Positions 10,803-23,046 are shown, numbered from the stretch's first letter. The stretch: DNA of 64,000 nucleotides from Pyropia haitanensis (GCA_008729055.1 SDUX01000003.1:1364001-1428000), one strand, 5' to 3'. Program-made: numbers and translations. The notes: generated by a model from the letters alone, not told the origin.

Positions 10803-12188
10803 GGCGCGGCCGCGGGCGGGGGGGGGGGGAGGAGCCGGCGTGGGGGGGGCGCCCCGTCGGGGGCACCCGCCGCCGCGCCACCGGTTGGCCGCGTCGCCGC
10901 CGGCCGGCGCGCGGGGGTATCGCGTGCGTCATTTGACTGCCTTGACTAGCTGCGTGGGGAGGGCGGGGTGCATCGTCGGGGGGGCGCACCGCCACCGGGG
11001 CGACCGCCGGGCGGGCCGCCTCCACACCTGTTTGGGCTGCGTGCAGAACAAACAGCAGCGAGAATTTCAATCGACCGCCGTCGTCGTCCCGCGCGTCCCA
11101 ACGCGCCGCACCGTACCCCAGAGAGGCAGCAGGTGTGGCGGCACACGAGGAGGGAAAAAGAGCAGAACAGAACAGGTCGGCTCGCGACAGCGCCAGTGAG
11201 AAGGGGTGGACTGGGGGGGGGCGGGAACCGTGGCGGGGGACGCGGGAACCTCCTCGGCCGGGTCCCCGCGCGGGCAACCGCCACCCGCCCGTGCCGCCCG
11301 CCCAATGGCGGGGTGAGAGTGCGGGTACGCCCCGCGGCAGAGGGGCAAAAAGCCCACCGCCGGATGGCCGGGCGTGCCCCGACACGCGGGGTGGGGGGGG
11401 AAACGCCGCCGCCACGCGCGCGGCGGGCCGGCGGCGGCACGGTGGCCGCCACAGCCGGGAGCCACGGTGGTCTCCTCACCGTCGGGAGCCGCAACGACGG
11501 CCGGGAGCAGAGAGAGGGGGGGTGCGGGCGGGAGCCGGACAGGAGGGAGGGACGGCGGCGGCGGGCGCCCCGCCCGCGGCAGCCGCCGCCGCCACCCGCC
11601 CAGGCCAACCGCTGGCGTCTGGGCGGCGGGGGGCTCCCCCAGCGGCAGCGTCACGGCAGCCGGGCGGCCTCCATCCCCGGCGGCACCGTCAAGGTCAGCG
11701 GCGAGCGCGGCGGCCGAGGGAGCGCCCGTCCCGGGCGGGGGGGAGACACGGTGGCGCCGCGCTGGGAGCCACCGCCGCCGTGGCCGCGGCGCCGGGCACG
11801 GGGCGGCGGCGCGTTCCGCCCCGCGTCGGCGGTTGCCCGCTGAGACGCCACGCCCAAACCACATCAAAAGACCTGTGCGTGGAGCCTTTCGGTGCGAATT
11901 CGACGCGCGGGATCCGCGGCGGCCGTCGTCAACGTCCCACTCGACCATTGATCGCCTCCCCCCCACACCACGTCGTCCGTCCCTGGCCGGGCCCGCTTCT
12001 CTGCCGGCGGCCGCCCTGGCCGCCGCCGCCCCCCCCCCCGCCCGCACGCGCGTGGCGCTCGCCTCCGCCTCCCCACACCGCCCTCTCGCTCTTCCGCGTC
12101 CTTCCATCCCTTCCGCTACCCCCCCCCCCCGCCCAATCCCTGCTCGACACCCGCCGCTGCGGCGGGCCCCGCCGCGGGCGCGGCCACC
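10803..12188. other. Intergenic region, 1.4 kb
   Basis: Extremely GC-rich, with long but featureless open frames on both strands. The last 130 bases are pyrimidine-rich and probably form the leader of the PILS gene at 12189. I see no RNA gene or mobile element. Confidence 0.5.
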
Positions 12189-12401
12189 ATGGCAGCACCG
12201 CCTGGCGCGTTGGCGTTCCTCTCGGCGGCGGCCGCCAGCGCCCGCCTGGTCGGCGCTGCCGCCACCCCCGCTGCGTGGTGCGGCCACCCGCAGCTGCGGG
12301 CGCCCGCCAGCCCGCCCGCCGCCGCTGCCGGCGGCGGCGGCCGCCGCGTGCCATGGCCCGCCACGCACCCGCCGCTGCCGGCCGGCCGCCGGCAGCGGCG
12401 G

Positions 12402-12460
<59 letters not shown>

Positions 12461-13658
12461 GGCGGTGGCGGCGGGAGCGCGGCGGGTGCCCGTGCGGGCG
12501 GTGGCGGGCGGCGTCGGCGCGGCGGCCGCGTCGCTGCCGTCGCTGGTGCGGCCGGACCTGCTGCGCGTCGCGCTCGGCGCGGTCACGCAGCTGCTGCTGA
12601 CGATTGGCGTACGTGGGTCGGCTGGCGTGGAGGGGTGAGGCCGTTCCTGATGGGCGTTGCGGTTGATGGGGAGGTTGCGGGGGGGGGGGGGTCTCGACGG
12701 GGCGCCCAAACGGCTGGGGAGAGGGGGTGGTGCGCGACGACGCGGCAGTGGGTGTGACTGCCCGCTGCGTGGCTACACGCCGTGGGGACTGACTGCCCGA
12801 CCGCGTCACGTCGGTGGTCGCTTTGGTTGCCTCCTCTGGTGTTTGCTCTGTGGTACCTCTCCAGATGGGCGTGGTGGCCTCCCGCCGCGGCATCCTCACC
12901 CCCCCCGTCCTCTCCGCCCTCTCCCGCGTCGTCGTGTCCATCTTCCTCCCCGCCGTCCTCTTCTCCAACATCGTCACCTCCATGGCCGCCGCGCCGCTCG
13001 GCAGCATGGCCGCCCTCCCCGCCGCGGCGGCCGCCCAAATGGCCCTCGGCGTCGCGCTCGCCGCCGCGCTCGTGCCCGCCCTGCGCCTGGGCGGCGGCGG
13101 CCGCGCGCGCCGCGTCTTCCTCGTCCTGTGCATGTTTGGCAACTCCGCGGCGCTGCCGCTCCTGTTTGGGGCGGCGCTCTTTGGCGGCGCCCCGGCGTCG
13201 GCGGCGGCGTACGTGTCGGGCGTGTCGTTTTTTTTGCTCGGCTGGAGTCCGGCGTTTTGGAGCGTCGGCTATGAGCTCCTCACGTCCACGCCGGGCGCAA
13301 AGGCCGTCGGCGGCGGCGGCAGCAGCGACGGCGGCGGCAACCGCGGGGGGCGGCTGCTCAAGCGCATCTTGACGCCGCCGGTGGTGGCGTCGGCCGCGGC
13401 GGTGGTGGTCGGCGCGATCCCGCCGCTCCGGGGGCTGCTCATCGCCCCTGCCGGGGGGGCGGCGGCGCCGCTGGGGCTCGCCCTCGCCGCCGCGCGGAGC
13501 CTCGGCGCGGGCTACGCGCCGACGGCGGTGCTGGTGCTGGCGGGCTCCCTCGCCGCGCCCACCGCTGCGGCCGCCACCGCGCCGGCGGTGGCGGCGGCGG
13601 CGGCGGCAGCGGGGGCGGGGGGGGGAGCGGCGGCGGCGGTCGCGTTGCCGGGTGGTGG

Positions 13659-13689
<31 letters not shown>

Positions 13690-14025
13690 GGCCCGCCGCC
13701 GCCGTCGCCGGCGGTGGCGCTGCCGGTCGTGCGCCTCGCGGCGGGCGTCGCGCTGGTGCGGCTGGTGCTCCTGCCCGCCGTGACGCTCGCCGCGCTGCGC
13801 GTGCTGCGCACCGCCGCCGGGGTGGCGCTGCCGCCCATGGTGCAGTTTGTCATCCTCGTCGAGGCGGCCATGCCCAGCGCCCAAAACAGCGTGCTGATGC
13901 TGCACAAGGAGGGCCAGCCAGACACGGCCGCCGCCGTCGCGCGGGTGCTGCTGCTCGTGTATGTGGCCGCGATCGTGCCCGTCGCGGTCGGCCTGTCCAT
14001 TTTTTTGGTCGTGTCGGGCGTGTGA
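12189..14025 (+). CDS. PIN-LIKES (PILS) auxin-carrier family transporter
   Basis: This is a two-exon gene. Exon 1 is 12189-12608 and precedes a GTACGTG donor. Exon 2 is 12865-14025, follows a CAG acceptor and joins in phase 0, giving about 526 residues. The spliced product shows the Membrane transport protein (PILS/PIN) fold. A first helix crosses the junction, and then comes MGVVASRRGILTPPVLSALS, like the GYxLARxGxLTPxxRxxLS motif of PILS proteins, followed by VVSIFLPAVLFSNIV. A Gly/Ala-rich central loop follows, and then the closing block PPMVQFVILVEAAMPSAQNS with two more helices (VLLLVYVAAIVPVAVGLSIF). PILS proteins sit in the ER membrane in plants and move auxin. The substrate in algae is unknown. 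Residues 1-110 form an Ala/Gly-rich extension with a poly-Gly tract from a GGC repeat at about 12407-12460, and could be a targeting peptide. Confidence 0.85.
12405..12462 (+). repeat. GGC trinucleotide repeat in PILS exon 1
   Basis: Roughly 18 consecutive GGC codons encode a poly-Gly tract inside the N-terminal extension of the PILS gene. The repeat preserves frame and is probably polymorphic in length. Confidence 0.9.
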
Positions 14026-14242
14026 GCGTGGCGCCTCCCGAGTCGATGGGACGAGCGGGGAAGTGGTGGGGGAGGGACTGGGGGAGAGCGGGGGGGCGGC
14101 CGCGGGACGCCCCCCCCGCCCGCCGCACGCACCTTCCCACCGCCAGTCGGCAGGAAGCCCGTTGCCATTCCAGCTCACCTTAACAACTAAATAGAGGCGG
14201 GCACCCACGCCCGCAGCACCTCCCCCCCCGCCCGCGGCCCCC

Positions 14243-14497
14243 TCACCCGCGGCTGGCCTTCTCCGCCACCTCACTGCCCACCCCCTCTGCCGCCGCCGCC
14301 GCGTCGGCCGCCACTGCGTCGGCCGCCGCCGCCGCATCGGCCACCGCCGCGGTCGCCGCCGCCCGCGCGGCGGCCGCGCGGAGCGCCTCGAGCCGCCCGC
14401 CCCGCCGCACGTCCACCGCGTACACGACGCCCTGCAGGTGGAGCGCCACGCGCACCGGGCTCGACGCGACCCCCTCCGCCGCGCCACCGCCACCGCC

Positions 14498-14529
<32 letters not shown>

Positions 14530-15262
14530 TGTCGGCGTCGACGGGCCACGCCACCGACGGCCCCGCTGACGTCACGACGGGCGCCACAACGGGCAGCTGA
14601 CCAACCGCCGCGGCGCGCATCGCGTCGGCCGCCTCGGCGGCGCTGTCGCCCGGCCGCACCGTCACGACCGCGGCGCCGGCGGTGGCGGCGGCCAGCGCCA
14701 GCGGCGGCGCCCCGTCGCCGCCGTCGCCGTCGGCGCGGCTGGCCGCGGCGAGCGTGCGCGTCACGTCGCCAACAGTGAGGACGCCGAGCAGCTCCCCGTA
14801 CGATGGCACGCCGATCGGGGCGGCGGCGGCGGCGGCGGCGCCGTCGGCGGCGGCGCCGTCGGCGGGCGGGCCGCCACCCTCTGGCTGCACCGCCACGTGC
14901 GCGGGCGCGACGACAGCCGCCGCGCCGGGCGTCGACGCCGTGCCCGACCGGACGACCATCGCCACCGGCGCGCGGGCGGCGAGGAGGGCGGTGACGACTT
15001 CAGAGAGCGGGGCGGCGTCGGTGACGACCACCGCCGGGGCGACCATGACGGCCGCGACGGGGAGGGAGGAGAGGAGGCGCTCCCACTCAGAGGCGACTTG
15101 GAAGAGGACGCTCGCGGGGGGGAGGGCCCGCGCGCCGCCCACCGCGGCGGGCGGCGCGAGCGCCGCCAGCGTCAGCGACGCGGGCGCCAGCCCCCCGCCG
15201 TCGGCGGCCGCCGCGCCAGTGGCCGCCACCGCGCCACCGCCGTGCGTCGCGGTGACGGGCGA

Positions 15263-15303
<41 letters not shown>

Positions 15304-17121
15304 CACCCGCCACCCCCCCAGCATCTTCCGCCTCACCCCGCTCCCCCGCCCGCGGCGGCACGGGCGGCACAGCAAGCACCCCCCCCCCCCCCCCCCCCCG
15401 GCGTCGACCCGGCGTCGACCATCCAGCTCGCAATGCCCACCGCCGCGAGCAGCGGCAGCACAATCCGAAAGTCCCGCGTCATCTCAAACAGCAGGATGCT
15501 CGCCGTCAATGGCGCGCGGAACACCCCCGCCAGCACCGCCGCCATGCCCACCAGCGCGTACGCCGGCGCGGGCGCAATCAGCCCCACCGCCGAGCCGCCG
15601 ACGCCCGCCGCCGCGGCGGCGGCGGCGCCCGCCGCGCCCGCGGGGGAGACGAGGCCGCCCAGCGCCGGGAAGGTGGCGAGCGCGGCGCCCAGCCCCAGCG
15701 CGAGGACCTTTTGGTAGGTCGCGCCGAGCGCGGCGCCGACAAAGAGGCTCGGCGCGAGCGTCCCGCCCACCAGCCCGCACGACAGCGCAATGGCGGTGGC
15801 GAGCGGCTTGAGCAGCAGCAGCGTCGCGAGGAGTGGCAGCGGGAACTGGACGTCGTGGAGGAGCGCGTCAAACGTGTCGTAGCCCGCAAACAGCACCTGC
15901 GGGTACGCCACCGCCAGCAGCCCACACACGCCGCCGCCGAGCACCGGCAGGAGCGCCGCGGGCACCGTCCCGCCGCCCGGCAGGGCAACGCCGCGGCCGT
16001 CGACGCCGCCCGCCGCGACCGCCTCAACCGACCGGAGCAGGCGGCGCCAGCCGAGGCTCACCCCCCCGCCCAGCACGCCCAGCCCCAGGTACGCCGGCAG
16101 CTCCACCAGCGGCGCGCGGAGCTCGTATGGTGGCGGGTCAAACAGCACGCTCCCGCCCAGCCCCACATTCACCACCACCCCCGCCACCGCCGCGGCCATC
16201 AGCAGCACGCTCACATCCCCCTCCCCCCCCCCAGGATCCCCCCCCCCCCTCCGCCGCGCCCACCCGCCCCGCCAGCACCAGCTCCAGCGCGAAAAATACG
16301 CCCGCCATTGGCGCGTCAAACCCCGCCGACACGCCCGCCGCGGCGCCCGCCCCGACCAGCAGCTGCGCGCGGCGGACGCCCGCGCCCGCGCCCACGCCAG
16401 CCGTGGCCCCCCCCCACCAGCGGGCGGCGGCGGCCCACGCGTCGAGCACCGCCCACGCAACGGCGGCGCCGAGCTCGACAGACGGCCCCTCGGGGCCGAG
16501 GCTGTTGCCCGTGCCGAGCGTCGCGACCGCCGCGGCGGCCTTGCGCGCCGCGCGGCCCGCGGGGAGGCGCTCCCCCGCGCCCGCCTCGGCCGCGCGCATC
16601 GCGGCGGGGAGGCCGCCGCCAAAGCCGCGGCCGCCGCCGGCGGCGCGGAGCGCCGCGACGCCCACCCCGCCGACGGCGGGGAGGAGCGCAATGTTGTACG
16701 GGCCGAGGGGGGGGAGCAGCACCCCGGCGAGCGGGCCGTAGGTGGCGGTCTGGAGCGCCTGGATGGACAGCTTGAACGCCGTGACCGCGCCGCCGGTGAG
16801 CGCGCCGACGGCGGCGGCGGCGACGAGGGTGGCGGTCGAGGGGGGGAGCCGCCGCAGGGGGCGGGGGAGCCGCCGTGGAGAGGGGGGGGGGGGGGGACGC
16901 CGGGGGGGGGAGGGGCGGCCGCGTCGTCGGCCGTCGGCCCGGCGGCCGCCGCGGCAGTCGAGGGTGAGACGGCAGGGGAGGAGGGAGCCGAACCGCTCAT
17001 GCACAGAGGCGCCGCCGCCGGCCGCGGCCGCCGCGCACAGGTCGCGGCGCCACCCGCCCGGCCGCCTGCTGCAGTGCGGAGCGGCAGCCGCCGCCGCGTG
17101 GCGTGCCCGGCTACGAGGCAT
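14243..17121 (-). CDS. CLC-type chloride channel/transporter with CBS domains, frame-interrupted
   Basis: One protein is spread over three frames. The N-terminal half (to about 16250) carries TAFKLSIQALQ, the GGGLP block and the selectivity motif GTGNSLGPEGPSVELG, which includes the gating Glu. It then has AGVSAGFDAPMAGVFFALE. The next segment (about 16237-15400) has the pore motif GGTLAPSLFVGAALG and ends in RAPLTASILLFEMTRDF. The last segment (15463-14243) holds two CBS-like units (PVAAVMVAPAVVVTD to GVLTVGDVTRTL, and VTVRPGDSAAEAADAMRAAA). The frame changes fall in C10/C12 (16223-16249) and C21 (15379-15399), and another may lie in G15 (16882-16896). Sequence style and GPEGP motif resemble the plastid CLC-e/f type, so I infer a thylakoid or envelope anion channel. 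The motif position usually held by Ser (GSGIP) is Gly here. The start is uncertain: the ATG at 17121 is used, but a frame open to 17315 with a transit-like stretch is an alternative. Confidence 0.8.
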
Positions 17122-18341
17122 GGCGGTGCGGCAAAGGCGGTGAAGGGGACACCCGCAGCGCCACGGCCACCGCGGCCGCCAGTCCACCCCGCGACGCCGT
17201 GCCAGCGCCGCCCTACTCCGCCGCCGCCGCCGCTGCCACCGTGGCCACCCCTGCTGCCGCCATTGCCGCTGCCACCGACGCCGCCCGCACCCCCTCCCCC
17301 GCCCCCTACCGCCATCCCCGCCTCACACCCTTCCCCCCCCCCCCCCGCTCGTTGCCGTCAGAGGCAGGGACAGCGGCAGGGACGTTGGCGGCTGTTATGC
17401 ATGGGCCGACCTGCGGGGCCGACGGGTCGCCGCAGCGGCTGACCGCGGCAGTGAAAAGGGGATGACGGCCACAGGCAGGGGCAGAGGAAGGGGGACGAGG
17501 AGGGAGAGGGGGGCTGGGAGGAGGGCGCACGCTGCGTGAAGAGCACTGGGGGGCGCAGGTGGCCAGCCGGCCAGCCGGCGCGCGACCACCGCCCGCCACC
17601 ACGCGCCGACCGCCACCGCCGTGGCCGAGTGCGGGCTGGGCGTGGCCTCGCCGCTATCTGCCGGCAGTGGGAGCCCACAAGGGTCTCTCTGGGGAGCGGT
17701 GCCGCTGGAAGATACCAAGAATAATAGCTTTTTGCACACGCACCTCCCTCATCTCCCCAAGTCAATCCGAGACCCATCGAACGGATTATCGACCGGATTC
17801 CGGTGGAAGAAGACGTTGCTGTCCCACAGTCACGCTGTCATGGAACGGAGGTGTCCGGCGCGCTGCAGGTTCCGGGGGTGGGGGGGGGGGGGCGTCGGGG
17901 GGCCGCCCATCCACCCAGGCCCCCTCGGCACGGGTGTGCGGCGGGTGGGCCGCGCCGCTGCCTGCGTGTGTCTCCCTCTCCCGGCACAGCCACGCGGGGA
18001 GAGGACGCGCCCGCCCGCCCCGGCGGCCGCGGACGCGCCGCCACGCGGCGGCGGCGGTGGCGGTGGCACCCCCGGCCCGCGGCCGCGCGCGCGGGCGTGC
18101 CGGCGGTACCGAGGGGGAGGCGCTGGCCGTCGCGGCGTGCGTGCAACGAAGGAGGGAGGCGGGGGGGGGGTGGTGGGGGAGTTGGCGGTCGGAGCGGGGG
18201 GGGCGCAGGTCGGGTTTGGTGTGGACTCGCGGTGGGGGGGGTGGGGGGGGTGCCGGAGGGTGACCACGGAGTTTACAGCGGCCACCCGCCGGCCACCCCC
18301 CCCGCCACCCCCGCCGCCGTCGCGTCGGGGTGGGCGGCGCC
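17122..18341. other. Divergent intergenic region, CLC to exonuclease
   Basis: About 1.2 kb between divergent genes. The part next to the CLC gene (17122-17315) may still encode its N-terminus. The rest is GC-rich, with a less GC-rich island at about 17700-17830. I recognise no other gene here. It should hold both promoters. Confidence 0.45.
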
Positions 18342-19723
18342 ATGGCCAACCCGTTTGCGCTGCTGTCGCAGCTGCCCACGACGCCGACGCCGTCGCCGCC
18401 GCCGCCGCCGCCGTCTGCCAGCGGTGGCGGCCGGCGGCGGTCGGCGGTGGCGGCGGCCGCCCCCCTCCCCGCCAGCCTTGCCGGCGGCGGCGAAGCGCCC
18501 AGTGGCGCCGCCGCCACTGCCAGCGCCGCTGCCGCTACCACGGCGGCGGCGGCGGCCGCGTCGGCGACAGCGGCGTCGGCGTCGGCGGCGGCGGCGGCGG
18601 CGGTGGCCGACGAGGGCGCGGACCTGCCGCCCGCGTCGGCTGCCGAGGCGGCCGCCTCTGCCCGCACTGGCGTGGCGGTGCGGCTGGTGACGACCGTCGC
18701 CGCCGCCACCGCCGCCGCGGCCTACCTGTCCACCTTTCGGACGCTCGCTGTGGACTGTGAGGGGGTGGCGCTGTCGCGCAGCGGCCGCCTGTGCCTGGTG
18801 CAAATTGCGTCGCCGCGGCGGGCCTACCTCTTTGACACCGTCGTCGGCGGGCCGGGGGTGCTGGGCCCCGTGCGGGCGCTGCTGGAGGACGCGTCCGTGA
18901 CCAAGCTGCTCCACGACTGCCGCCACGACGCGGACGCGCTGGCGCACCAGGCGGGGGTGCTCCTCGCGGGCGTCCGCGACACGCAAGTTGCGTACGGGCT
19001 GCTCGTCGCGGCGGCCGGCCACGCCCACTCCCTGCCCGTCTCCCTGTCGACGCTGCTGCGCAAGTACGCGCCCGCGTCGGTGGCGGATGTGGCGCTCAAG
19101 GCGGCGGTCAAGGCGCGGTTCGTGGCGGACGCGGGGCTGTGGGCGGCACGGCCGCTCGACGCGGACGCGCTCGCGTACGCGGTCGTGGACGTGCAGCACC
19201 TGTTTGGCGTCTACGGCCGGGTGATGCGGTCGCTGGACGCCGACGGCCGGTCGCGGGTGGCGGCGGCGAGCGACCGCTACTGCCGTGCGTACCGCGAGGG
19301 GCCAGAGGGGGCGGGGCCCGCCGCGGCCAAGCGTGAGTTTGACCGCCTCGTCGTGTTGGCCAACGAGCGCCGCCAGCGGGCGGCGGCTGCCGCCGCGGCG
19401 GCGGCTCCGCCGGCAGGCGGCGCCGGTGCAGCGCCCGTCGGGGGGGCGGGGGGGGGGGGGCAGCCGTGCTACCGCCCCAGCCTGCGGTTGCGGGGGGGGT
19501 ACGCCCGCGCCGCGGCGGCGCCGCGGGGGCGCCGGCGCCGGCGCCGGCGGTAGCGCCGCGGCCGGCCGCCGTCGCTTCTCCCGGCGGTGGCGCGGTCGCG
19601 CCCGCCGCGCCCGCGGCTGCCGCGTCGCTCTACCCGCCCCCACCGGCGGTGGCGGTGCCCGCGGCTGCGGGTGCGGTGCCACCCCGCCGGGCGGCGCGTG
19701 GCGGCTTGCGGCAGCCACAGCAG

Positions 19724-19754
<31 letters not shown>

Positions 19755-20185
19755 TGGCAGCGGCGGCGGCCAGCCGGACCTCTGCGGCGGGCAGCCCCGG
19801 TGTGGTGGCTGGCAGTAGCAGGGGGGCGGCCTCGCGGGCAGGTCCGCCCGCCGCTACGCCGCGGGGGGGGGTCCACCCAGTCGCGGCGGTGGCGGGCGGC
19901 AGCACTCGCCCGCGGGCGGCGGCAGCGCCGTCTGCGCCGGTGGTCGTGCCGGCGGCGGCGGCGACGGTGGCGGCGCCCGCGTCGGCGGCGCGGGCGGCAG
20001 GGGCGGCGGCGGCAAAGGCGATGGCGGCGGCCGCGACGGCGCCGCCGCCGCTGGCGGCGGCCGCCCAGCCGCCGCTGGTGCCGCCGCCGCCGCCGCGCTT
20101 TGTCTTTGACCGCACCGCCGTCCTCACCGCCTTTGACGCGGTGCCCGTTGGCGGCCGCACCCGCAACCGGCGGTCGGCGTGGTGA
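18342..20185 (+). CDS. DEDDy-type 3'-5' exonuclease (RNase D/EXD family), frame change in tail
   Basis: The first frame (18342-19553) has an Ala/Pro-rich N-terminus, then a 3'-5' exonuclease domain at about residues 125-300. Exo I is LAVDCEGVALSRSGRLCLVQ (D and E of DxE). Exo II is KLLHDCRHDADALA, and Exo III is ALAYAVVDVQHLFGVY with the Tyr and Asp of the DEDDy type. The family trims 3' ends of RNA or DNA using two metal ions. The closest known relatives by motif are EXD1/Egalitarian-like and RNase D-like proteins. After the domain the frame reaches an Arg run and stops at 19553. A second frame from about 19466 stays open to 20185 with the same Ala/Pro composition and a distinctive end (RFVFDRTAVLTAFDAVPVGG). 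I therefore model one gene with a frame change in the G-runs near 19440-19500. Whether that is an indel, an intron or two isoform ends is unresolved. Confidence 0.75.
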
Positions 20186-21027
20186 AGCAGGGCTGGGGGG
20201 GTGGGGGCGGGGGCCCATGGTGGGAACTGGGAGGAGGGGGGGAGTGTGTTTTGTTGTTTGCCATCCGGGTGTGGGTGGCGGTGCCGTCATAGGTTTTTTT
20301 GCTCGTGCTTTGTCTCGGTGGGGTGGGCGTTTTGGAGGTGGGGTGGGTGTTGTTCGGGGATGAAGTGGGGGGGTTGGGGGCTGGGAAGGGGGGCAAGGTA
20401 GGGGCGCAGGTGGGGAGGGGGCGCATGGTAGATGTCATGTCTGGTGACATGGCGTCCCCGCTTCGGGGGACGCCCCGCCTATCCTCTGCCTGTGGAGCTG
20501 GAGCGGCGGCGGGGGATCGGGCCTTCGCTGGTGGTCCACCGTGGCCGCCAGCGCCATTGGGTGGTCGAGGGCGGGGGGAGCGAACACGGGTCGCCGCGGC
20601 ATTCCCTGTCCTTCCCCCCTCCGCGTTCCCGCCGTTGTTTCGCTCGAGTACTCTGCCTGTTGCCGTGCACTGTGGACCTCGACGTGGGCCTCGCCGCGGC
20701 GCTGGCGCTGGCGGCTGGCATCGCCGTGGCGCCCGTCCAGAATTTCTTGGAGCGGGCAAGGCCATCGTCGCGTGGCACAACGGTCGCGGACGCTGCACCG
20801 GCACCTGCACGCGCTGTTTCTTTGTAGCACTTGGTACCCTAAAGCTGCCGCCATTGGCAGCGTCGCGCTCCGCACAGCCCCCCGCACCATGCACTCCCCC
20901 AAAAGTCAACACTGGCCAACCCGCTGGGACATTATCCCCCTTACAAACGTACGCGCCAGTGGCACGGACAAAATATGTCTCCACACAAAACAACTGTCAC
21001 ACCCCCCCCCTGGCCACAACACCCCCC
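20186..21027. other. Intergenic region between convergent genes
   Basis: This 840-base stretch separates the 3' ends of the exonuclease (+) and the plastid-type membrane protein (-). It is T- and G-rich at its start (20190-20400). I see no gene or repeat in it. Confidence 0.5.
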
Positions 21028-22008
21028 TCAAGACTGAGCCCCCCCAGAGGCGTTCCACATCCGGGTGAGCATGTCCACGCTCGACCGGAGCTCCTCGCTA
21101 ACCTGCCCCGTCCCGTCTGGCCCGTCGGTGGGCGATGAGCCGTCGCCATCCCCCCCATCCTCGTCGCCGCCACGGCCGCCCCCGCCCGAGCCGGGGCGCT
21201 CAAGGACAATCGAGCCCGCCGCGCCGCGGTCACCCGCCCGCGCGCGAGGCACCACCTCCTCCGGCGGCTCGTCATCCTCGTCGGCCCCGTCGCCCAGGTC
21301 CTCGAGATCAATCGCGGCGACGCGCTTGCGGAGCTCGGCCAGGAGGTCCACCTCCCCGCCATCGTCCGCATCCGCGTCGCTGGCGCTCGAGCCGGAGCTC
21401 CCAGCGCCAACGCCCACCTCATCCTCAGCCTCCTCCTCAGCCTGGCGCTTAAGGAACGCCGTCTCGGCTTCCCTACGGAGGCGCAGCTCCTCCGCCCGCG
21501 CCGCAGACTCGGCAGCCTCAGTAGCCCGGGCGGTGCGCTCGGCGGCCGCCATCGCGGCCGCCGCGTCCGCCTCCTCCGACCGCTTTCCGCGGCGGGACGA
21601 CAGCCTCAGCACCACCGCCGAGGTGGCGACCGCACCCATCGCCACGGCCGCCGTCGTCACGTCCACGGTGGTGGTGGTCGACGTGGGGGGCGGGGCCACC
21701 GGCGCCGCCCCGCGCTTGGCGCCCCGAGCGGCGGCAGGGGAGGGGAAGAGCGCGAACACCGCCATGGCCGCCGCCGCCGCGGCGGCTGCAAAGCCACCGT
21801 TGGCGCGGCGTGGCGGCACAGCCCGGGGGGTGGTGGGCGACCCGTCGGACGCGGTGGGGGGGGGGGTGGTCATGATCACGACCCGGGCGGGGGAAGACGT
21901 GGGCGCACACGTGACATGGCGCGGCCGACGTACAGCCACAGCCGAGGCTGGCTGTGGGCGCGCTGGCAGCAGCGACGCACCCGCGGGGATGAAGGCAGCA
22001 GCCACCAT
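21028..22008 (-). CDS. Plastid-type single-pass membrane protein with acidic coiled coil
   Basis: This is an intact frame of 326 residues from the ATG at 22008, which has good context (CCACC before it). The N-terminus looks bipartite. Residues 1-70 are rich in Arg, Ser and Ala without acids, as in a chloroplast transit peptide. They are followed by a second hydrophobic stretch ending in an Ala motif (AMAVFALFPSPAAARG), as in thylakoid-targeting signals. A transmembrane helix (VDVTTAAVAMGAVATSAVVL) comes next. Then there is a charged helical segment (SEEADAAAAMAAAERTARAT, RLRREAETAFLKRQAEEEAE) and an acidic disordered tail with a short conserved-looking end, ELRSSVDMLTRMWNASG. I do not recognise the family. 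Plastid membrane location with a stromal coiled coil is inference from the targeting pattern. Confidence 0.7.
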   Translation of the reverse strand: MVAAAFIPAGASLLPARPQPASAVAVRRPRHVTCAPTSSPARVVIMTTPPPTASDGSPTTPRAVPPRRANGGFAAAAAAAAMAVFALFPSPAAARGAKRGAAPVAPPPTSTTTTVDVTTAAVAMGAVATSAVVLRLSSRRGKRSEEADAAAAMAAAERTARATEAAESAARAEELRLRREAETAFLKRQAEEEAEDEVGVGAGSSGSSASDADADDGGEVDLLAELRKRVAAIDLEDLGDGADEDDEPPEEVVPRARAGDRGAAGSIVLERPGSGGGGRGGDEDGGDGDGSSPTDGPDGTGQVSEELRSSVDMLTRMWNASGGAQS

Positions 22009-23014
22009 GGTGGGGAGCGGGGGGGGGGGGGGGAGGTCGATCACGGGGTCGACGGCGGTGGGGCGGGACACCCAGACCCGTCGACCGTCAGGTGATGAGG
22101 AGATCAGCTCCGGGCGGGGGTGAAAGAGAATCGGACGTCGGAACAGTTGTCGTAGGCGGCAGCCACGCAAAGCTCGTAGACGAGATGGCGCGGAGCGGAA
22201 GAGAGCGTGGATGTATCCTACCAGCCGCCGCGGCGCGGGTGCGGGTGCGAGCCGCGCTGCGTGGTGAGTGCAGCGATGTCGGGTGCCGGCGTCGGAGGGG
22301 AAGCGACGGTGGAGTGGGCCCGGCGTGGCTGGTGATGGGGTGTGCGCTCTGCGGGCGCGCGCGCGGAGGGGATACGACGGAGGGCTCTCCAAATGGGCGG
22401 GAGGGGGCGTGGGGAGGGGGGCGAGGGAGCGTGGAGCTCGCCGCCGCGACGACCGCGTGCCCTCGACCGAGATTGGGTTGGAGCGTTGGGCCAACGGCGG
22501 CGACCAAGGCGGGGTCACGGCGAGACACCCCCGTCGGAGGGCGCGGGAGAGGGGGGTGAAGAGTGAGTTACAGAATCAGACCCAACCGGCGGGGGGAGGG
22601 CACGCGCGCCGGTCGAGCCGATGCTTCCGGAGGCAGCCCCCGTGCGTATGGCATGTCCTGGTGGGCCCCGCTGGCCACCATCAGCGAGGGGGGGTTTTTG
22701 GGTAGGGAGCGTCTGCGCGGGCACTGGGGGGGGCCACCGGACCGGGCCCGCCTCCACCGCGGGCCGGCGTCAGGAGATCCGGCCACCGGCCGGAGACGCG
22801 GTTCAGTTGCGGTTGCAAACCTGCGATGGGTGGCTGAGAAGTGTCGGCTGCCAACAGCTGCGGCTGTTGGTTGGCCCGCCGCGGAGGGTGCGTTCGCCAT
22901 CCATTCTTCCAGCGACCGACCGGGCTGTGGACTCGTCTGGAGGGATGCCCGACATTACTAGTGCCGCACAAGTTCTGCCGCACGAATACCACTTCTGCCT
23001 CGCAAGTCGACAAT

Positions 23015-23046
23015 TTTGTCGTCGGTCGTCGTCCGCCGACGACAAA
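23015..23046. repeat. 11-base perfect inverted repeat
   Basis: TTTGTCGTCGG at 23015-23025 is perfectly complementary to CCGACGACAAA at 23036-23046 across a 10-base loop. It could form a hairpin in DNA or RNA. It stands in the gene-free 22-24.5 kb region. Confidence 0.8.

Noticed and set aside
11067..13142. A 691-codon open frame on the minus strand over the PILS gene
   Set aside because: It is an antisense shadow. It is Arg/Pro/Ala monotony with no motif, while the plus strand encodes a conserved PILS protein across a proper splice junction.
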